From Porpolomopsis calyptriformis (taxonomy: Eukaryota; Basidiomycota; Agaricomycetes; Agaricales; Hygrophoraceae), in assembly GCA_951640195.1 (NCBI GenBank), contig OX621175.1, forward strand, positions 310,001 through 374,000: 64,000 bases of DNA, in the 5' to 3' direction. The translations under genes were made by a program, and so were the position numbers. Below are positions 42,391 to 53,093 of the stretch, piece by piece (position 1 is the first letter of the stretch; every line of letters begins with the position of its first letter). The notes beneath the pieces were generated by a model, which saw only the letters and a list, made by a program, of their open reading frames with translations, searched no databases and had not been told where the DNA came from.

Positions 42391-45038
42391 TCACCAGTTC
42401 TCCCCTTTTGACCAGCTAGACATATGAGATGATGCCCATTTCACCATCACCTTCCTCAATTTCACCCATTCTGAGCCAATAGCCATCACATCTTGTAGTT
42501 TGTCTTTTGCGTTGAGTTTTCGATTGGGATTATGAATGTGTATCTTTGAATGGCTGTAGGCAGACTGCAATCGTCAGATGTCATTCTCTTTGTCTGGGGA
42601 TGTGTGAGATTTCCCGCAGTTGAAGTGGTTGACAGTGCACTCAACGTGATCTTTGACTTTGCGCTGACAAGGTATCATCTCTGAGATTTTACCGATGTGT
42701 TCCCATTCCGCAAACGGCCCTATGACCGAGAATGTGTGCTACAAACAGACACAGTTAGTTTCCAGTTCATAGGTAGAGTAGTCACATACCTTGATATCTC
42801 ACACATTATGTTCTTGTATGAGATCGATTGGCTGAAATCCATCTTGTTGTCCAGTCATATTTGCAAGCCAACAATATCTTTTGATGAACATCCTAGGGAA
42901 GAGAAGTAAGCTGAGGGATTAAAGATATTGAAATTTACCTGAGATCATCAGGCCATTCACGGTGCAACCCTTGCAAAAGCTCTAATATTTCGGTCATGTA
43001 GTTCTTGTTTCCACCTCCGATAAACCGAAACAGGAGCCTCGGGAGATGATCTTCCATGGAACCGATGTCGCCTGTCTTCATGCTATTATCGAGATCCAAG
43101 TAGTCTAGCAAATCCCGTGCCATTTGTATTGATTGGTAGAGTAGGTCGTCCTTTGGGTCCTTGGATTTGTTCTTCAAATCGTGTGCTGCGAGTGTTCGAA
43201 GCCTGTCACTTGAAGCATATTCGCTGACAATGCAATTAGCCAGCTTGGAGAGTTCCTGAGGCGTCAGGTCCCTCAGGTCTTCAAGCTTGTCCACATTGCC
43301 AACAACACACCAAAGGTCACGAATACGGGCCTCGGCAATGTGGGACAAAGCTTCTTTTAGGTGGTGATGGAAGGTTCCTTGGATACTTGGTGAATTTAGG
43401 CCCTTCCGCTTGAGTAGATTGAACGCATGGACAAGGCCAAAGCCAGCTTGTGTCCCATAGTATTGAGCATGTAGCGAGTGCTCAAAAGCCATTTGCGCAT
43501 GAAACCAACTGAAGACGGGCTTTAAGAAAGCCATCCAATCGAAGGAATTGAGTTCCTTTGACCGAAACTTTTGGAGGCCGCGCAGCCGGCAAACCGTTAG
43601 CTGGTTGCCTACCCAGGGAATGACTGACGATTCACCCAGTCGTTTTTGCTTGGCCAGTGATTCAAGCCCAAGTTGCCGCCACCATTCTCAAAGAACTCGG
43701 TCATTTCCTTCATATGAAGCTTCCTCAATGTGGACGGTATCGAGCATATACGTGCAGGTAGTGTATTGGGGGCCGATGGGAAGTAGTTGAGGAGAGTTAG
43801 GATGGGTGAAGACTTTGTCGTCCTTATGAGTGTACATGGGGAAGTCGAATGCCGGAGAAGACGTTAGAATCTGTAGAACAATATGTATTATACGGGCCTC
43901 AATTCGTTTTGATGCTTGTATTTCTAGCTTGATGACATCTTTCAGACCTATCGGATTTTTTGCACCAAGTGCAGTTTGATCCTGTAAGCGAAGACAGTCT
44001 GGACAGGCAGCAGTGGGATCCTTAACGATGAAGATGGTTGCAGCGGTTCCACTATCAAAGTGGCTTTGATTCTGAATCCGCTGCTCGTAGACCCTGAAAG
44101 GGAGGTTGATATTGTCGTGAGTACTGAACCAGGGAAAACGTTGGATATCTTGAATGAGTGATGAATGCATCATATTTGAAAGCGCCTTGATCCCGTCGTA
44201 GGCCCACTTTTGACTCATCGTGATCCCAAGGGCATGGAGGGTATCGAATGCCTTCGTTGCGAGCCCACAGCTCTTGAAATAGACTGTAAGGAGTTTGGCG
44301 AGTTTGCAGTAACAGTTTGAGCGAGACAGGGATGCAATGGAGATCATCATCATCACAGGCTGTGTGCTACAGTCAGCAAAATCGAGTAGAGGTGATAAAA
44401 TACTAACATACCACTTCGGAACTCTGCTGAGCATCTGAACAATTGCCCGCCGCAAACTGAAATAGATTCCATATTGTCGGGACAATGGTCTTCATCTGAG
44501 AGATCATCTCCTTCAGATTAATAGCAAGGAGCGTTTCTTGTGAGAGGTTTTCCTGTCGCAGGTATAGCGCAGTCTTGATTTGTTTCATTTCATTGTTGAT
44601 CACACTGCAAATGGTATCCAAAGCCCAGGAGTTGAGGACATCGTAGGCTGCTTTTGTCCGCATTCCACAGCCATGCTTGCGAGGTGGGTGGTGCCAATTT
44701 GCAAGGATCTGGGGGAGTTCCTCACTGACCATGAGAGTAGTTCGCGCGTATCTGACTTTGCTGTTAGACACGAGATCATCGACATTCCAGCTGATCACCC
44801 AGAGAAATAGTGGGAGATTGATTTGGAGGGAGTCCATATAGTCTAGTATCTTGATGACTCTTTCAGAAATATCGCCAGTTCTCTCAAGAAACGACCTGTA
44901 GTTCTCCGTCTGCTTTGTATACGTGCTAGCGTTGTGATTTTGCTGGTATTTGTCATTCTGAGCGGGAATATCATCAAGTCCTGAGTCCATCGATGAGCTT
45001 GTATTGGTGCGTGAGGGTCTCATGGCTACAGTAAACAC
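42391..45038 (-). pseudogene. RQ gene 2: DUF6589-like protein, candidate transposase, lightly decayed
   Basis: Minus strand, ATG 45038 to TGA 42391-42393, introns 44367-44411, 42893-42938 and 42739-42789, all GT-AG. Family-like blocks, from memory of DUF6589 proteins: TQPVMMMISIASLSRSN and FKSCGLATKAFDTLHALG, THDNINLPFRVYEQR with HFDSGTAATIF, VGNQLTVCRLRGLQKF (where the family has GDQLT), a Phe/Trp/His-rich block FLKPVFSWFHAQMAFEHSLH, HHHLKEALSHIAEARIRDLW, and a C-terminal Cys/His block (CQRKVKDHVECTVNHFNCG). One in-frame TGA near 43688 at an Arg codon, and a few in the last exons. The acidic residues in the DN-IN and GDQ blocks could form an RNase H-like active site, but this is inference. 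About 820 residues in total. No other enzyme in RQ could move it. Confidence 0.72.
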
Positions 45039-45081
45039 TCAAACAAGGGGGGATATGAGGAGGGAGATTATGGATATTGGA

Positions 45082-45209
45082 TCACGTGTGGTTTATCTAC
45101 ACCCGCCTCTACAAAACTCACCAGACCCTCCAGCAGCGTATGATGAAAATTCTTTTCACACTCCGACCGGAACGGTCCGTATGCGGCCAAGGGTATGGGA
45201 ATGAGACTA
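45082..45209 (-). repeat. RQ right terminal inverted repeat
   Basis: Reverse complement of the left repeat, roughly 75-80% identical by eye over 128 bp, ending GAGACTA at 45209. Confidence 0.85.
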
Positions 45210-45218
45210 ATCAGTGGC

Positions 45219-46589
45219 TGCTATGGATGATCCCTAACCTTTTCAACAATTTGTACAGATGAACTAGCAAAGATATAGAAAGCCTGAATGGGAGTAACAT
45301 GTTCAAGTGGACATGTCAGGGAGCATAGCTCTGGATTAGATTACTTGGTGAAGAGCTAGATTAACATAGCATTTTTCAGACATTATTGTGTAAGCAACTA
45401 CATGTTACACTGGGTTACAATATGTCTTAGGTTACACTTTGTTCAACTTATCCAGAGACCTCTTGGGTAGAATACAACTAAGTGGTCTAATGTTGTGATC
45501 AAATCTGTTGAAAGTTATAAACTGAAAATTTGTTAGGAATAATAACCTACCCAACTCTAAATACTTAACCCTACATAACCTGTAACCTGTAACCCGTACT
45601 TATACCTATACTATTAACCCTACCTAACCTAACCTGTAAATCTAACCTATGAATCTAACTAACCTATACTTATTACCTAATGGCTAACCTGGAGGATAAC
45701 CTGTAACCTGTAACCCTAAGTGAGCTGCCACCTGCTAACACAATATATGTACCTATAGGAGAAAACCACATCCCTACCTCCTAGCCACCCTCAGTTAACT
45801 AATCTCTAAATCCTTGGCAGCTAATGCTATAGCTATCTGCTGCTATTGCAGTAACTGAATTTCAGTTTCTTTTGAAAGCTCCCCTTCCCTTCAGAGCTAT
45901 CCTATCCCTAAATCAGATCTGGAAATAAATAAAAATTTCCAAGATGAACCTCTTGATCTCTGGTATCCTACTCCTCCCTCTTCTTCCTCCTCTCAAGTAC
46001 AATATTCTCCAATTCCATCATATACCTCCTCTTGATATTCTCTATCATTCCAACATCCTCTTCTACTATATTTAACCTATTAACCTTCCCTTGACTTTTC
46101 TATCCCTGTTTTAATTCTAATATGGGCCTAAACTCTTTGCTTGCCATGATATCCCAGATCATGCTTGCAAACCAGTAGAGCATTGTATTTCTATGATGGT
46201 TATATTGCCACTCTTCAGAGCTCACCACATCTGATAGTATCGCAAACTTGATGATTTGTGGGGGCTATTCAAACATTATCAACTATAATGGTGGAATACT
46301 TGAAGAGTAATGTTATATATCTCTTTGTTCCATTGTGCAATATTCTGATACAATCTTGAGCCTTGACACTACAAGCCATTATTTTGGATGAATATCTAGA
46401 GTTTTCTGACTAGTGGGGTTTTAGGGCCACAATCCACTAGTAGATACATCTCGTGGGCCTAGTCTCTAGACACATGTTTGACCCTAGCTACTAAAAACTC
46501 ATAAAGTTTGCTGTTGGTGCATTTGCAATACATCAATTCTTTGATGGTCAATGTAGAGACACATTCATCTAACATCTTGATTCAAGTAG
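45219..46589 (-). pseudogene. R3, upstream half of the R gene family
   Basis: Continues R3 right of the RQ element: matches R1 26320-27120 as a reverse complement and R2 29590-30970 in the same orientation. The minus strand has the CIKMLDECVSTLTIKELMYC block, the coiled coil (about 46060-45950) and the TAACC-rich stretch (45550-45720). At 46589 it is cut by a family-X LTR before the family start codon. Confidence 0.55.
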
Positions 46590-47339
46590 TGTCATGATCC
46601 CAAACTAATTTGGTGGTATCAAATCTAACCAAAGATTATGCATTCAGCAAGTAGCATCCAATAGCTCAAATAACCTTTATCTTATCTTATCTAAGATAAG
46701 ATAAGATACACCACTATCTTTACCTATGCTATCTTATTATGGACAATAGCATTCTACCCCATTGTTCTCTGAATTAGAATGACTCATATCCCATTTCTCT
46801 CTATCACTCTATTGTTCTCTGAGTCACTATGACTCATATTGATCTCCTCCATTGTTCTCCCCATTATCTAACTCATAGTGAGTTACAATTCAAACTCCTC
46901 ATTATTCTTTTATCTATTGTTCTTATTTCCTATTGTTCTTATTGCCCATTGTTCTGAAACATATATAAAGGGCCCCCTTTTGACCAGTGAGGAGTTTAGT
47001 TCACTTTCAACCCACTTTTACCCTACTCCCCCCCCCCTAGTCTACTCTCTCCATTTTCCCTTGGACTTAGCACCTAGTACTTAGTACCTAGTACTATCCC
47101 TTATTGATACTACTTGTCTATAGTCAATACATCCAATCTAGTCTAGTCTATTAAGCTTATACCCTGTGTGATTTCACCTAAGCCCTCTTATATGAAGAAC
47201 CAACTTAGGAATTACCCCTTGATGTATTCTGTAAGTTGAAGATAATAGCCATTGTGGACTATCTTATCTTACCTCAGTCCCTGCTTATTCATCACATACT
47301 CACAGTCTCAGTCCTAATTGGAGAGACCTTACTGTAATA
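46590..47339 (+). repeat. Family-X LTR, plus copy
   Basis: Starts TGTCATGATCC at 46590 and matches the reverse complement of 55939-56738 to its end near ACTGTAATA. About 750 bp. It interrupts R3 on its left; a Copia LTR starts two bases after its right end. It holds a GATA hairpin, TGACTCA motifs, an ATTGTTCT array and a TATA box (46962-46969). No family-X coding region is attached on the right. Confidence 0.75.
46678..46969 (+). promoter_or_regulatory. Family-X LTR promoter region with three motif arrays
   Basis: In order: a near-perfect hairpin of GATA repeats (46678-46708, TTATC units facing GATAA units); TGACTCA/TGAGTCA sites at 46780, 46820 and 46830; six ATTGTTCT copies at 46761, 46811, 46851, 46915, 46932 and 46948; and TATATAAA at 46962. 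The inverted copy at 55939-56738 has the same motifs. GATA, bZIP and HMG-box recognition are suggestions from consensus only. Confidence 0.55.
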
Positions 47340-47340
47340 C

Positions 47341-47602
47341 TGTTAGGATGTGATGATCTCCTCTGTATAGAGTAGTACTGGTTTGTACCAGTCCAAAGTT
47401 GTGGCTGATTTGTTTGTTCTTATATGGTCAAAAATGCATCCAAAGTCTCTGGTGTCAAGCTCACTACTCCTTAGTATTGACAGTGAAGCTTGACACCAAG
47501 TTAGTCACTCCCTGTATTTGTATCACTATATATTATTAGTATTGACAGTGAAGCTTGACACCAGGTGTGGTTCTTAAGGCAGTTAGCTTCCAGCCTTGAT
47601 AG
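47341..47602 (+). repeat. Copia-1 5' LTR
   Basis: 262 bp, TGTTAGGATG to CAGCCTTGATA. Nearly identical to 54232-54492 (minus) and 57635-57892 (plus). Contains a duplicated segment GTATTGACAGTGAAGCTTGA (at about 47476 and 47537) and an inverted relative, GGTGTCAAGCTCAC, which can form a hairpin. It ends in TA rather than the usual CA. Confidence 0.88.
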
Positions 47603-47620
47603 GTTATGAGCCCTGCTGCA
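47603..47620 (+). promoter_or_regulatory. Copia-1 primer-binding site, half-tRNA(iMet) type
   Basis: GGTTATGAGCCCTGCTGC directly follows the LTR. Its complement ends AGGGCTCATAACC, which is the anticodon stem-loop sequence of fungal initiator tRNA-Met as I recall it, not the tRNA 3' end. Priming from a cleaved initiator-tRNA half is known for Drosophila copia and some fungal Copia elements. Confidence 0.78.
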
Positions 47621-48740
47621 AATTTCACCTAAAATCACCCCCTATTGTGTCTAACAGCTCCTGCATACTCCTGGACCATTACAAACCACTCTCCAGACCT
47701 CTCACCAGCACCAGCAACATAAATCACCCTGGTCCTCACCCAATTGTCACTCCCTGACTTCGAAACTTTTGGGGCCATTTGCGGACGCTCCCTTCTGCGC
47801 CTCCACCCAATTACATGTTGCTGGCTTGATTTCCCTTGCCAGGACATCCCATTCAATTATCCACATCACCATTCACCATCTGTAATAGGCCTACCCATCC
47901 CAATCCATCCCAGTGACTGCCAGCTCATTAGTGGGCACTTGTGGACACTTGTGGGTGCTTGTTATCAACTCCATTCATTGTGGCCATTTGTAACAGCCCC
48001 ACCACTCCAAACCACCATTCTGTGATCTGACACATCATTCCTGTGCCCACCAACTCAAATCGCTCCGAATTGCTCCGAAATTGCTTGTGGACGTTAAAGG
48101 CCACGTCCGAATCGGGTCCCCTTGCTTATACGGTTACTGCCTTTGCGGATTATCTGGGAGGGCTCCATCATTATTCACCACTCCTATCTACCTGCTAATC
48201 ATTCCCATTTGTGTTCTATCGCTTCCATTGCTCCCAGGACATTGTAATTGCTTCAAGATACTCTAGGACGTGCCCTCTGTGCTCTGGCAAACATTTGGAC
48301 TCTTGGGACCTCTCTGGACTCTAGGACTTGATCATTCATCAGTCTGTGCTGTGGCTGTCACTGTGCACATTGGTTTATGGAAAGGAGATTAGAACAAAGT
48401 GAAGTGCAGTGAAGTGCTACCTCCCTGGGCTCTCTTATCAGAGTGTTACCCCAGTTGCTATTTGGCTTGGTTTACACCAGTCAGCACCTCTCTCTGCACG
48501 CAGTGTTGTAGGGAGATTGGGTTGGCGGGCTTACAGTTGCCTCCCCTTCCAATTTATTGGAAGTAGCTCCATTATCAACTACCACTGCTAGCACTGATTT
48601 CATCGACTTGAGAATAAGCTGGTAGTATGTGTGAGACCCACAGAAGACTGATTTACCAACCTCACCCTATCCCTGCCATCCACTACGCCTTTATACTCCA
48701 TAATCTATTTTTCACCTACCTACACACCACCATCATCATC

Positions 48741-49673
48741 ATGTCAGCCTCCACCAATGAATCAAAGAGGACATTCCCCTGCCTCACTCCCACTAATTGG
48801 TGGCAGTGGGCTGACAACATGGAGGCTTACCTTCACACCAAAGAGCTCTGGGAGTATGTGGATGGATCTCTGCCTAGGCCTACTGCTGCTGACCCTGTCA
48901 AACCTACCCCTGCTGAAATCACTGAGCTTTAGGGATTGGAACCGGAAGTCTGGAAGAGCTAGTGGAGAGATATGGCTTGCCATTGAGGACAGCCAGAAGG
49001 TGCATGTGAAGGATGCCAAAACTGACCCTGCAGCAATGTGGGCTAAGTTAGAGGCTGTCCATCTGCAGAAGAGACCAGGAACCCACTTCAATGCCTATGA
49101 TGCGCTGTTCAGTATTAGGAAGGATGATGCTGAAACCCTGCCTGCCTTAATGGCTAGAGCTGATAAAGCTCTGCAGGATATCAAAGCTCTCCATCCATCT
49201 AACTTCACACTGGACAACCACCTGGATAAAAGAACTTCTCTGTATGACTCTCATTTGTGCCCTTCCTGCTGAATACAACAACTTTGCATCCTCCCTCCTA
49301 CTCATCAACTCCCTTGATATCGATAAACTCCAATCTGCCTTCCAGAATGAAGAGAGCCAGCAGCTTGCTAGAAATATCTCCTCCTCATCTCCCAGCCTTG
49401 CCTATCAATCATCATCATCTGCTTTGCTTTGCTCCTTCTGTGGTAAAGCCAACCACACAGAGGACAAGTGCTTCAAGAAGCAGAAGGCCTCTGCTGATGC
49501 TAAACAGCAGACAGCCCAATGGCAAGGATGTGGTTGAGGTGCTAGGGGTAGAGGCAACAAGCCTGCTGCAAAAGAAGCATCTGAAGATACCACCAATGCC
49601 AATACTGCCACCATTGAATTTGCTGGTCATGCAAGTACTCTCTCTTCATCCTATTGCTCCCTATGGCTCAAGT
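48741..49673 (+). pseudogene. gag: Copia-1 gag, frameshifted and truncated
   Basis: ATG 48741 (MSASTNESKRTFPCLTP) starts a Copia-type gag. A one-base insertion near 48930 moves the frame, which continues (WNRKSGRASGEIWLAIEDSQ; HFNAYDALFSIRKDD), and a second indel near 49230 moves it again (PAEYNNFASSLLLINSLDID). The zinc knuckle CSFCGKANHTEDKC lies at 49435-49476. At 49673, just before the protease, the sequence is broken by the LTR end of Copia-2. The untranslated leader (47621-48740) is over 1 kb long. Confidence 0.83.
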
Positions 49674-49825
49674 TATCAAGGCTGGAAGCTATTGCCTTAA
49701 GAACCACACCTGGTGTCAAGCTTCACACTGTTATTAATACTAATAATATGGTAATATAAATACAGGGAGTGACTAACCTGGTGTCAAGCTTCACTGTCAA
49801 TACTAAGGAACAGTGAGCTTGACAC
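49674..49825 (-). repeat. Copia-2 truncated 3' LTR
   Basis: 152 bp matching the last part of the Copia LTR, with the CTTGATA end at 49674 and the homology starting at about 49825. The outer edge abuts Copia-1 gag. Confidence 0.82.
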
Positions 49826-52800
49826 ATATAGACCTCTTCTTCAAGTTCACCATTGAGGTAAGCTGAAGAGATATCAAGACTTTCTAATTCAAGGTCTTCA
49901 AGTGCAGCCAATGCCAGGATAAGCTCGAAGTGAAGCCCACTTTGGAGTAGGAGCAAAGGTCTCAGTATAGTCAAATCCAGGTCTTTGGGCAAATCCTTGG
50001 GCCACCACTCTGCCTCTATAGCACTCAATGGATCCATCAGCTTTCCTTTTGACCTTGAACACCCATCGGCTGCCAATAGCTTTGCGGCCAGGTGGGAGTT
50101 GTACAAGTTCAAAGGTGCCATTTTCAATAAGTTTTTGGATCTCATATAAAGCAGCCTTGTGCCATTCTTCCTTCTCTTCAGGGGAGCGCTGCATTGCCTC
50201 ATGGTATGTGTTAGGTTCACCATCATGAGTAGCTGTCTTGAATGCATGCTGAGAAGAGTTGAAGGCATACTCCACTGCTTGGTCCAGAGTAAGGTAATCA
50301 GTCTCTTGACCACTGCACAGATATTCAAATCCAGATTGGATAGCATCTGCATACTCAAGTTCACCATCACTAGGGTCCTTGAGCAGGAGTTCATCATCAC
50401 TGCTAGACTCATTGACTGGAGATAATGGAGGTGAATGCATTTGGTGAGAAGCAGGAGGTGACATTGCAAGTGGGTCAGGAGTAGAAGCAGGTGGAGAAGC
50501 ACTCTTTGGAGTTGGAGAGGGAGTGGATTGGGGAGGCACAGAGGATTGACGACCAAGTAGAGTCTCATTAAGGGAGCCTTGGGGACGACTAGCACGAGGA
50601 GGGTTTTGACGTCTTGAAGGTCCAGGTGGATCAGAGGCAGGTGCCTTATGTGCAGAAGGAACTGGGACAGCAGGAGGTAGATTGGGTCCAGGTATAGGTG
50701 CAATTTGTGGCAAAGGTAGTACTGGATGTGGTGCTGTATCATCACTATGGTCATCCTCTCCCCCTTGATCCAGCACCACTACAGATGGTTCAGAGGGTGC
50801 AGAGCAACCAGGTAACATAGAAGGGGAAGAGACCAGATTTATAGCCACAGTAGAGTTGCCAGGAAAGCACCTTTCATCAAACACAGCATGACTGCTGATA
50901 ATGATCTTCTTAGCCACTGGGTCCCAGAATTTCCATGCTTTCACACCATCAGGGTAACCAACAAAGATGCACTTCCTAGAATGAGGTTGGAGTGCTTTCC
51001 TCTTCTCTTGGCGCACTAGCACATAGGCAAGGCAGCCAAAGATACGGAAGTAAGAGATGTCTGGTTTCTTCCCTTTCCAGTGGAAATATGGAGTGTCTCC
51101 ATTCAAAGCAGAAGTAGGTGTCCTGTTCCTGGTATGCACATAGGTAGAGACAGCAAGTGCCCAAAAGGAGGGAGGGAGTTTAGCCTGAACCAGGAGTGCA
51201 GTGGCAGCAGCAGCAATATCTTCATTTGCGCGCTCAGCTACTCCATTTTGATGAGGTTCATTTGGCTCAGTGTGCTGACGCATGATACTGTGGTCTGCAC
51301 AGAACTGATTGAACTCCCTACTGATGAATTCACCTCCTTTATCATCCCTAGACATCTGAAGGCGTCTTCCAAGTTTGGTCTCAGCATAAGCCTTGAATTA
51401 CTTGAATGCAACAAGAGCTTCTGTTTTACGTCTCAGGAAAGCAATCACCATGAACCTTGACTTGTCATCAATGAAGGGTTGCCAATAATGGTATCCCTCT
51501 GGTGTCTGAACAGGGAGAGGGCCCTTTAAGTCTGTGTGGACAAGTGCAAGAAGAGAGGTTCAACGAGAGGCAGTCTTAGGGATATTATGACGGTGCTGCT
51601 TTCCAAAGATGCATGGCTCACAGATAGGGTCTGGAGATGAGTTGGACTGGATGACCATGCCTGAGACAAGTTTATGGAGGTGCATATGCTTCAAATCACC
51701 AAAGTTAAGGTGAGAGCAACGCTGATGCCACAGAGTAAGATCCAAGGGAAGGGTTGACTGAGCTGACTGAGCTGACTGAGGAACAATGATCTTGCCATCA
51801 AGATAGCTAATATTGCGCTCATTGATGGAGGCAGTGAAATGGAGTTCATTGTGATAATAGAACTCAACTCGAGATTGTTGGATTGAAATGGAATATTGTT
51901 TAACACGAGTAAGGTGGAAGAGTGAAAGTAGATTACTGCCAAGATCAGGGACATGGAGCACATCATGAAATACAACTGGTCGCTTGGGTATACCATCTAT
52001 GACTGGTTGGAACTCAACTGAACCAATACCAGCAGAGTAGATTGTTGAATGGTCAGCTAGTTGAATAGCAGTGACATGGGGAGAATATGAGTGAAACCAG
52101 TGTTTGTGAGGGGTCATATGTGATGTAGCACCTGTATCAGTGTTCCAGTCAGCACAGGATTGAGACTTGAGCCATAGGGAGCGATGGGATGAAGAGAGAG
52201 CACTTGCATGACCAGCAAATTCAATGGTAGCAGTGTTGGCATTGGTGGTATCTTCAGATGCTTCTTTTGCAGCAGGCTTGTTGCCTCTACCCCTGGCACC
52301 TCGACCACGTCCTTGCCATTGGGCAGTCTGCTGTTTGGCATCAGCAGAGGCCTTCTGCTTCTTGAAGCACTTGTCCTCTGTGTGGTTGGTTTTGCCACAG
52401 AAGGAGCAAAGCAGAGCAGATGATGATGATTGGTAGGCAAGGCTGGGAGATGAGGAGGAGACATTTCTGGCAAGCCGCTGGCTCTCTTCATTCTGGAAGG
52501 CAGATTGGAGTTTATCAATATCAAGGGAGTCAATGAGTAGGAGGGAGGATGCAAAGTTGTTGTATTCAGCAGGAAGGGCACGGATGAGGGTCATGCAGAG
52601 AAGTTCTTTATCCAGGTTGTCCAGTGTGAAGTTAGATGGACAGAGAGCTTTGATATCCTGCAGAGCTTTTATCAGCTCTAGCCATTAAGGCAGGCAGGGT
52701 TTCAGCATCATCCTTCCTAATACTGAACAGTGCATCATAGGCATTGAAGCATGTTCCTGGTCTCTTCTGCAGATGGACAGCCTCTAACTTAGCCCACATT

Positions 52801-53093
52801 GCTGCAGGGTCAGTTTTGGCATCCTTCACATGCACCTTCTGGCTGTCCTCAATGGCAAGCCATATCTCTCCACTAGCTCTTCCAGATTTCCGGTTCCAAT
52901 CCCTAAGCTCACTGATTTCAGCAGGGGTAGGTTTGACAGGGTCAGCAGCAGTAGGCCTAGGCAGAGATCCATCTACATACTCCCAGAGTTCTTTGGTGTG
53001 AAGGTAAGCCTCCATGTTGTCAGCCCACTGCCCCCAATTAGTGGGAGTGAGGCAGGGGAATGTCCTCTTTGATTCATTGGTGGAGGCTGACAT
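49826..53093 (-). pseudogene. Copia-2 gag-pol (gag, PR, INT, start of RT)
   Basis: ATG 53093. Gag shifts frame near 52685 (one-base insertion), then is open from 52594 through the knuckle CSFCGKTNHTEDKC, protease NTDTGATSHMT (about 52130), the pre-integrase segment (LWHQRCSHLNFGDLKHMHLH; CEPCIFGKQHRH), to a TGA at 51560. Integrase continues after it and after a TAA near 51398: HTDLKGPLP, SRDDKGGEFISREF and NGVAERANEDI give the DDE triad. A Pro/Ser-rich linker (50830-50430) leads to RT text (GSRWVFKVKRKADGSIECYR; ETFAPT), a frame change near 49925, then DISSAYLNGELEEEVY, after which it stops at the deletion join. The single gag-pol frame is typical of Copia. Confidence 0.87.

Larger units (their letters stand above)
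39691..45209. mobile_element. RQ: TIR-bounded DNA element with RecQ-like helicase and DUF6589-like gene
   Basis: A 5,519-bp unit bounded by imperfect terminal inverted repeats of about 126-128 bp (39691-39816 and 45082-45209, both starting TAGTCTC) and flanked by a perfect 9-bp duplication ATCAGTGGC (39682-39690, 45210-45218). The corresponding site in R1 (about 27128-27140, minus strand ATCAATGGC) is empty and single-copy. Inside are two convergent spliced genes: a RecQ-type helicase (plus) and a protein resembling DUF6589 (minus), whose stops lie 63 bp apart. CpG content is visibly higher than in neighbouring repeats, so it arrived late. This is a complete insertion; calling it a transposon is inference from TIR, TSD and empty site. 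I know no named superfamily with this gene pair. Confidence 0.85.

Noticed and set aside
45550..45720. Interstitial telomere
   Set aside because: Units are irregular TAACC variants, not TTAGGG arrays, and sit at the same place in every R copy.
49723..50754. A 343-codon Leu/His-rich open frame on the minus strand
   Set aside because: Shadow of the Copia-2 integrase-RT linker in another frame; composition follows the Pro/Ser-rich true frame, no motif.
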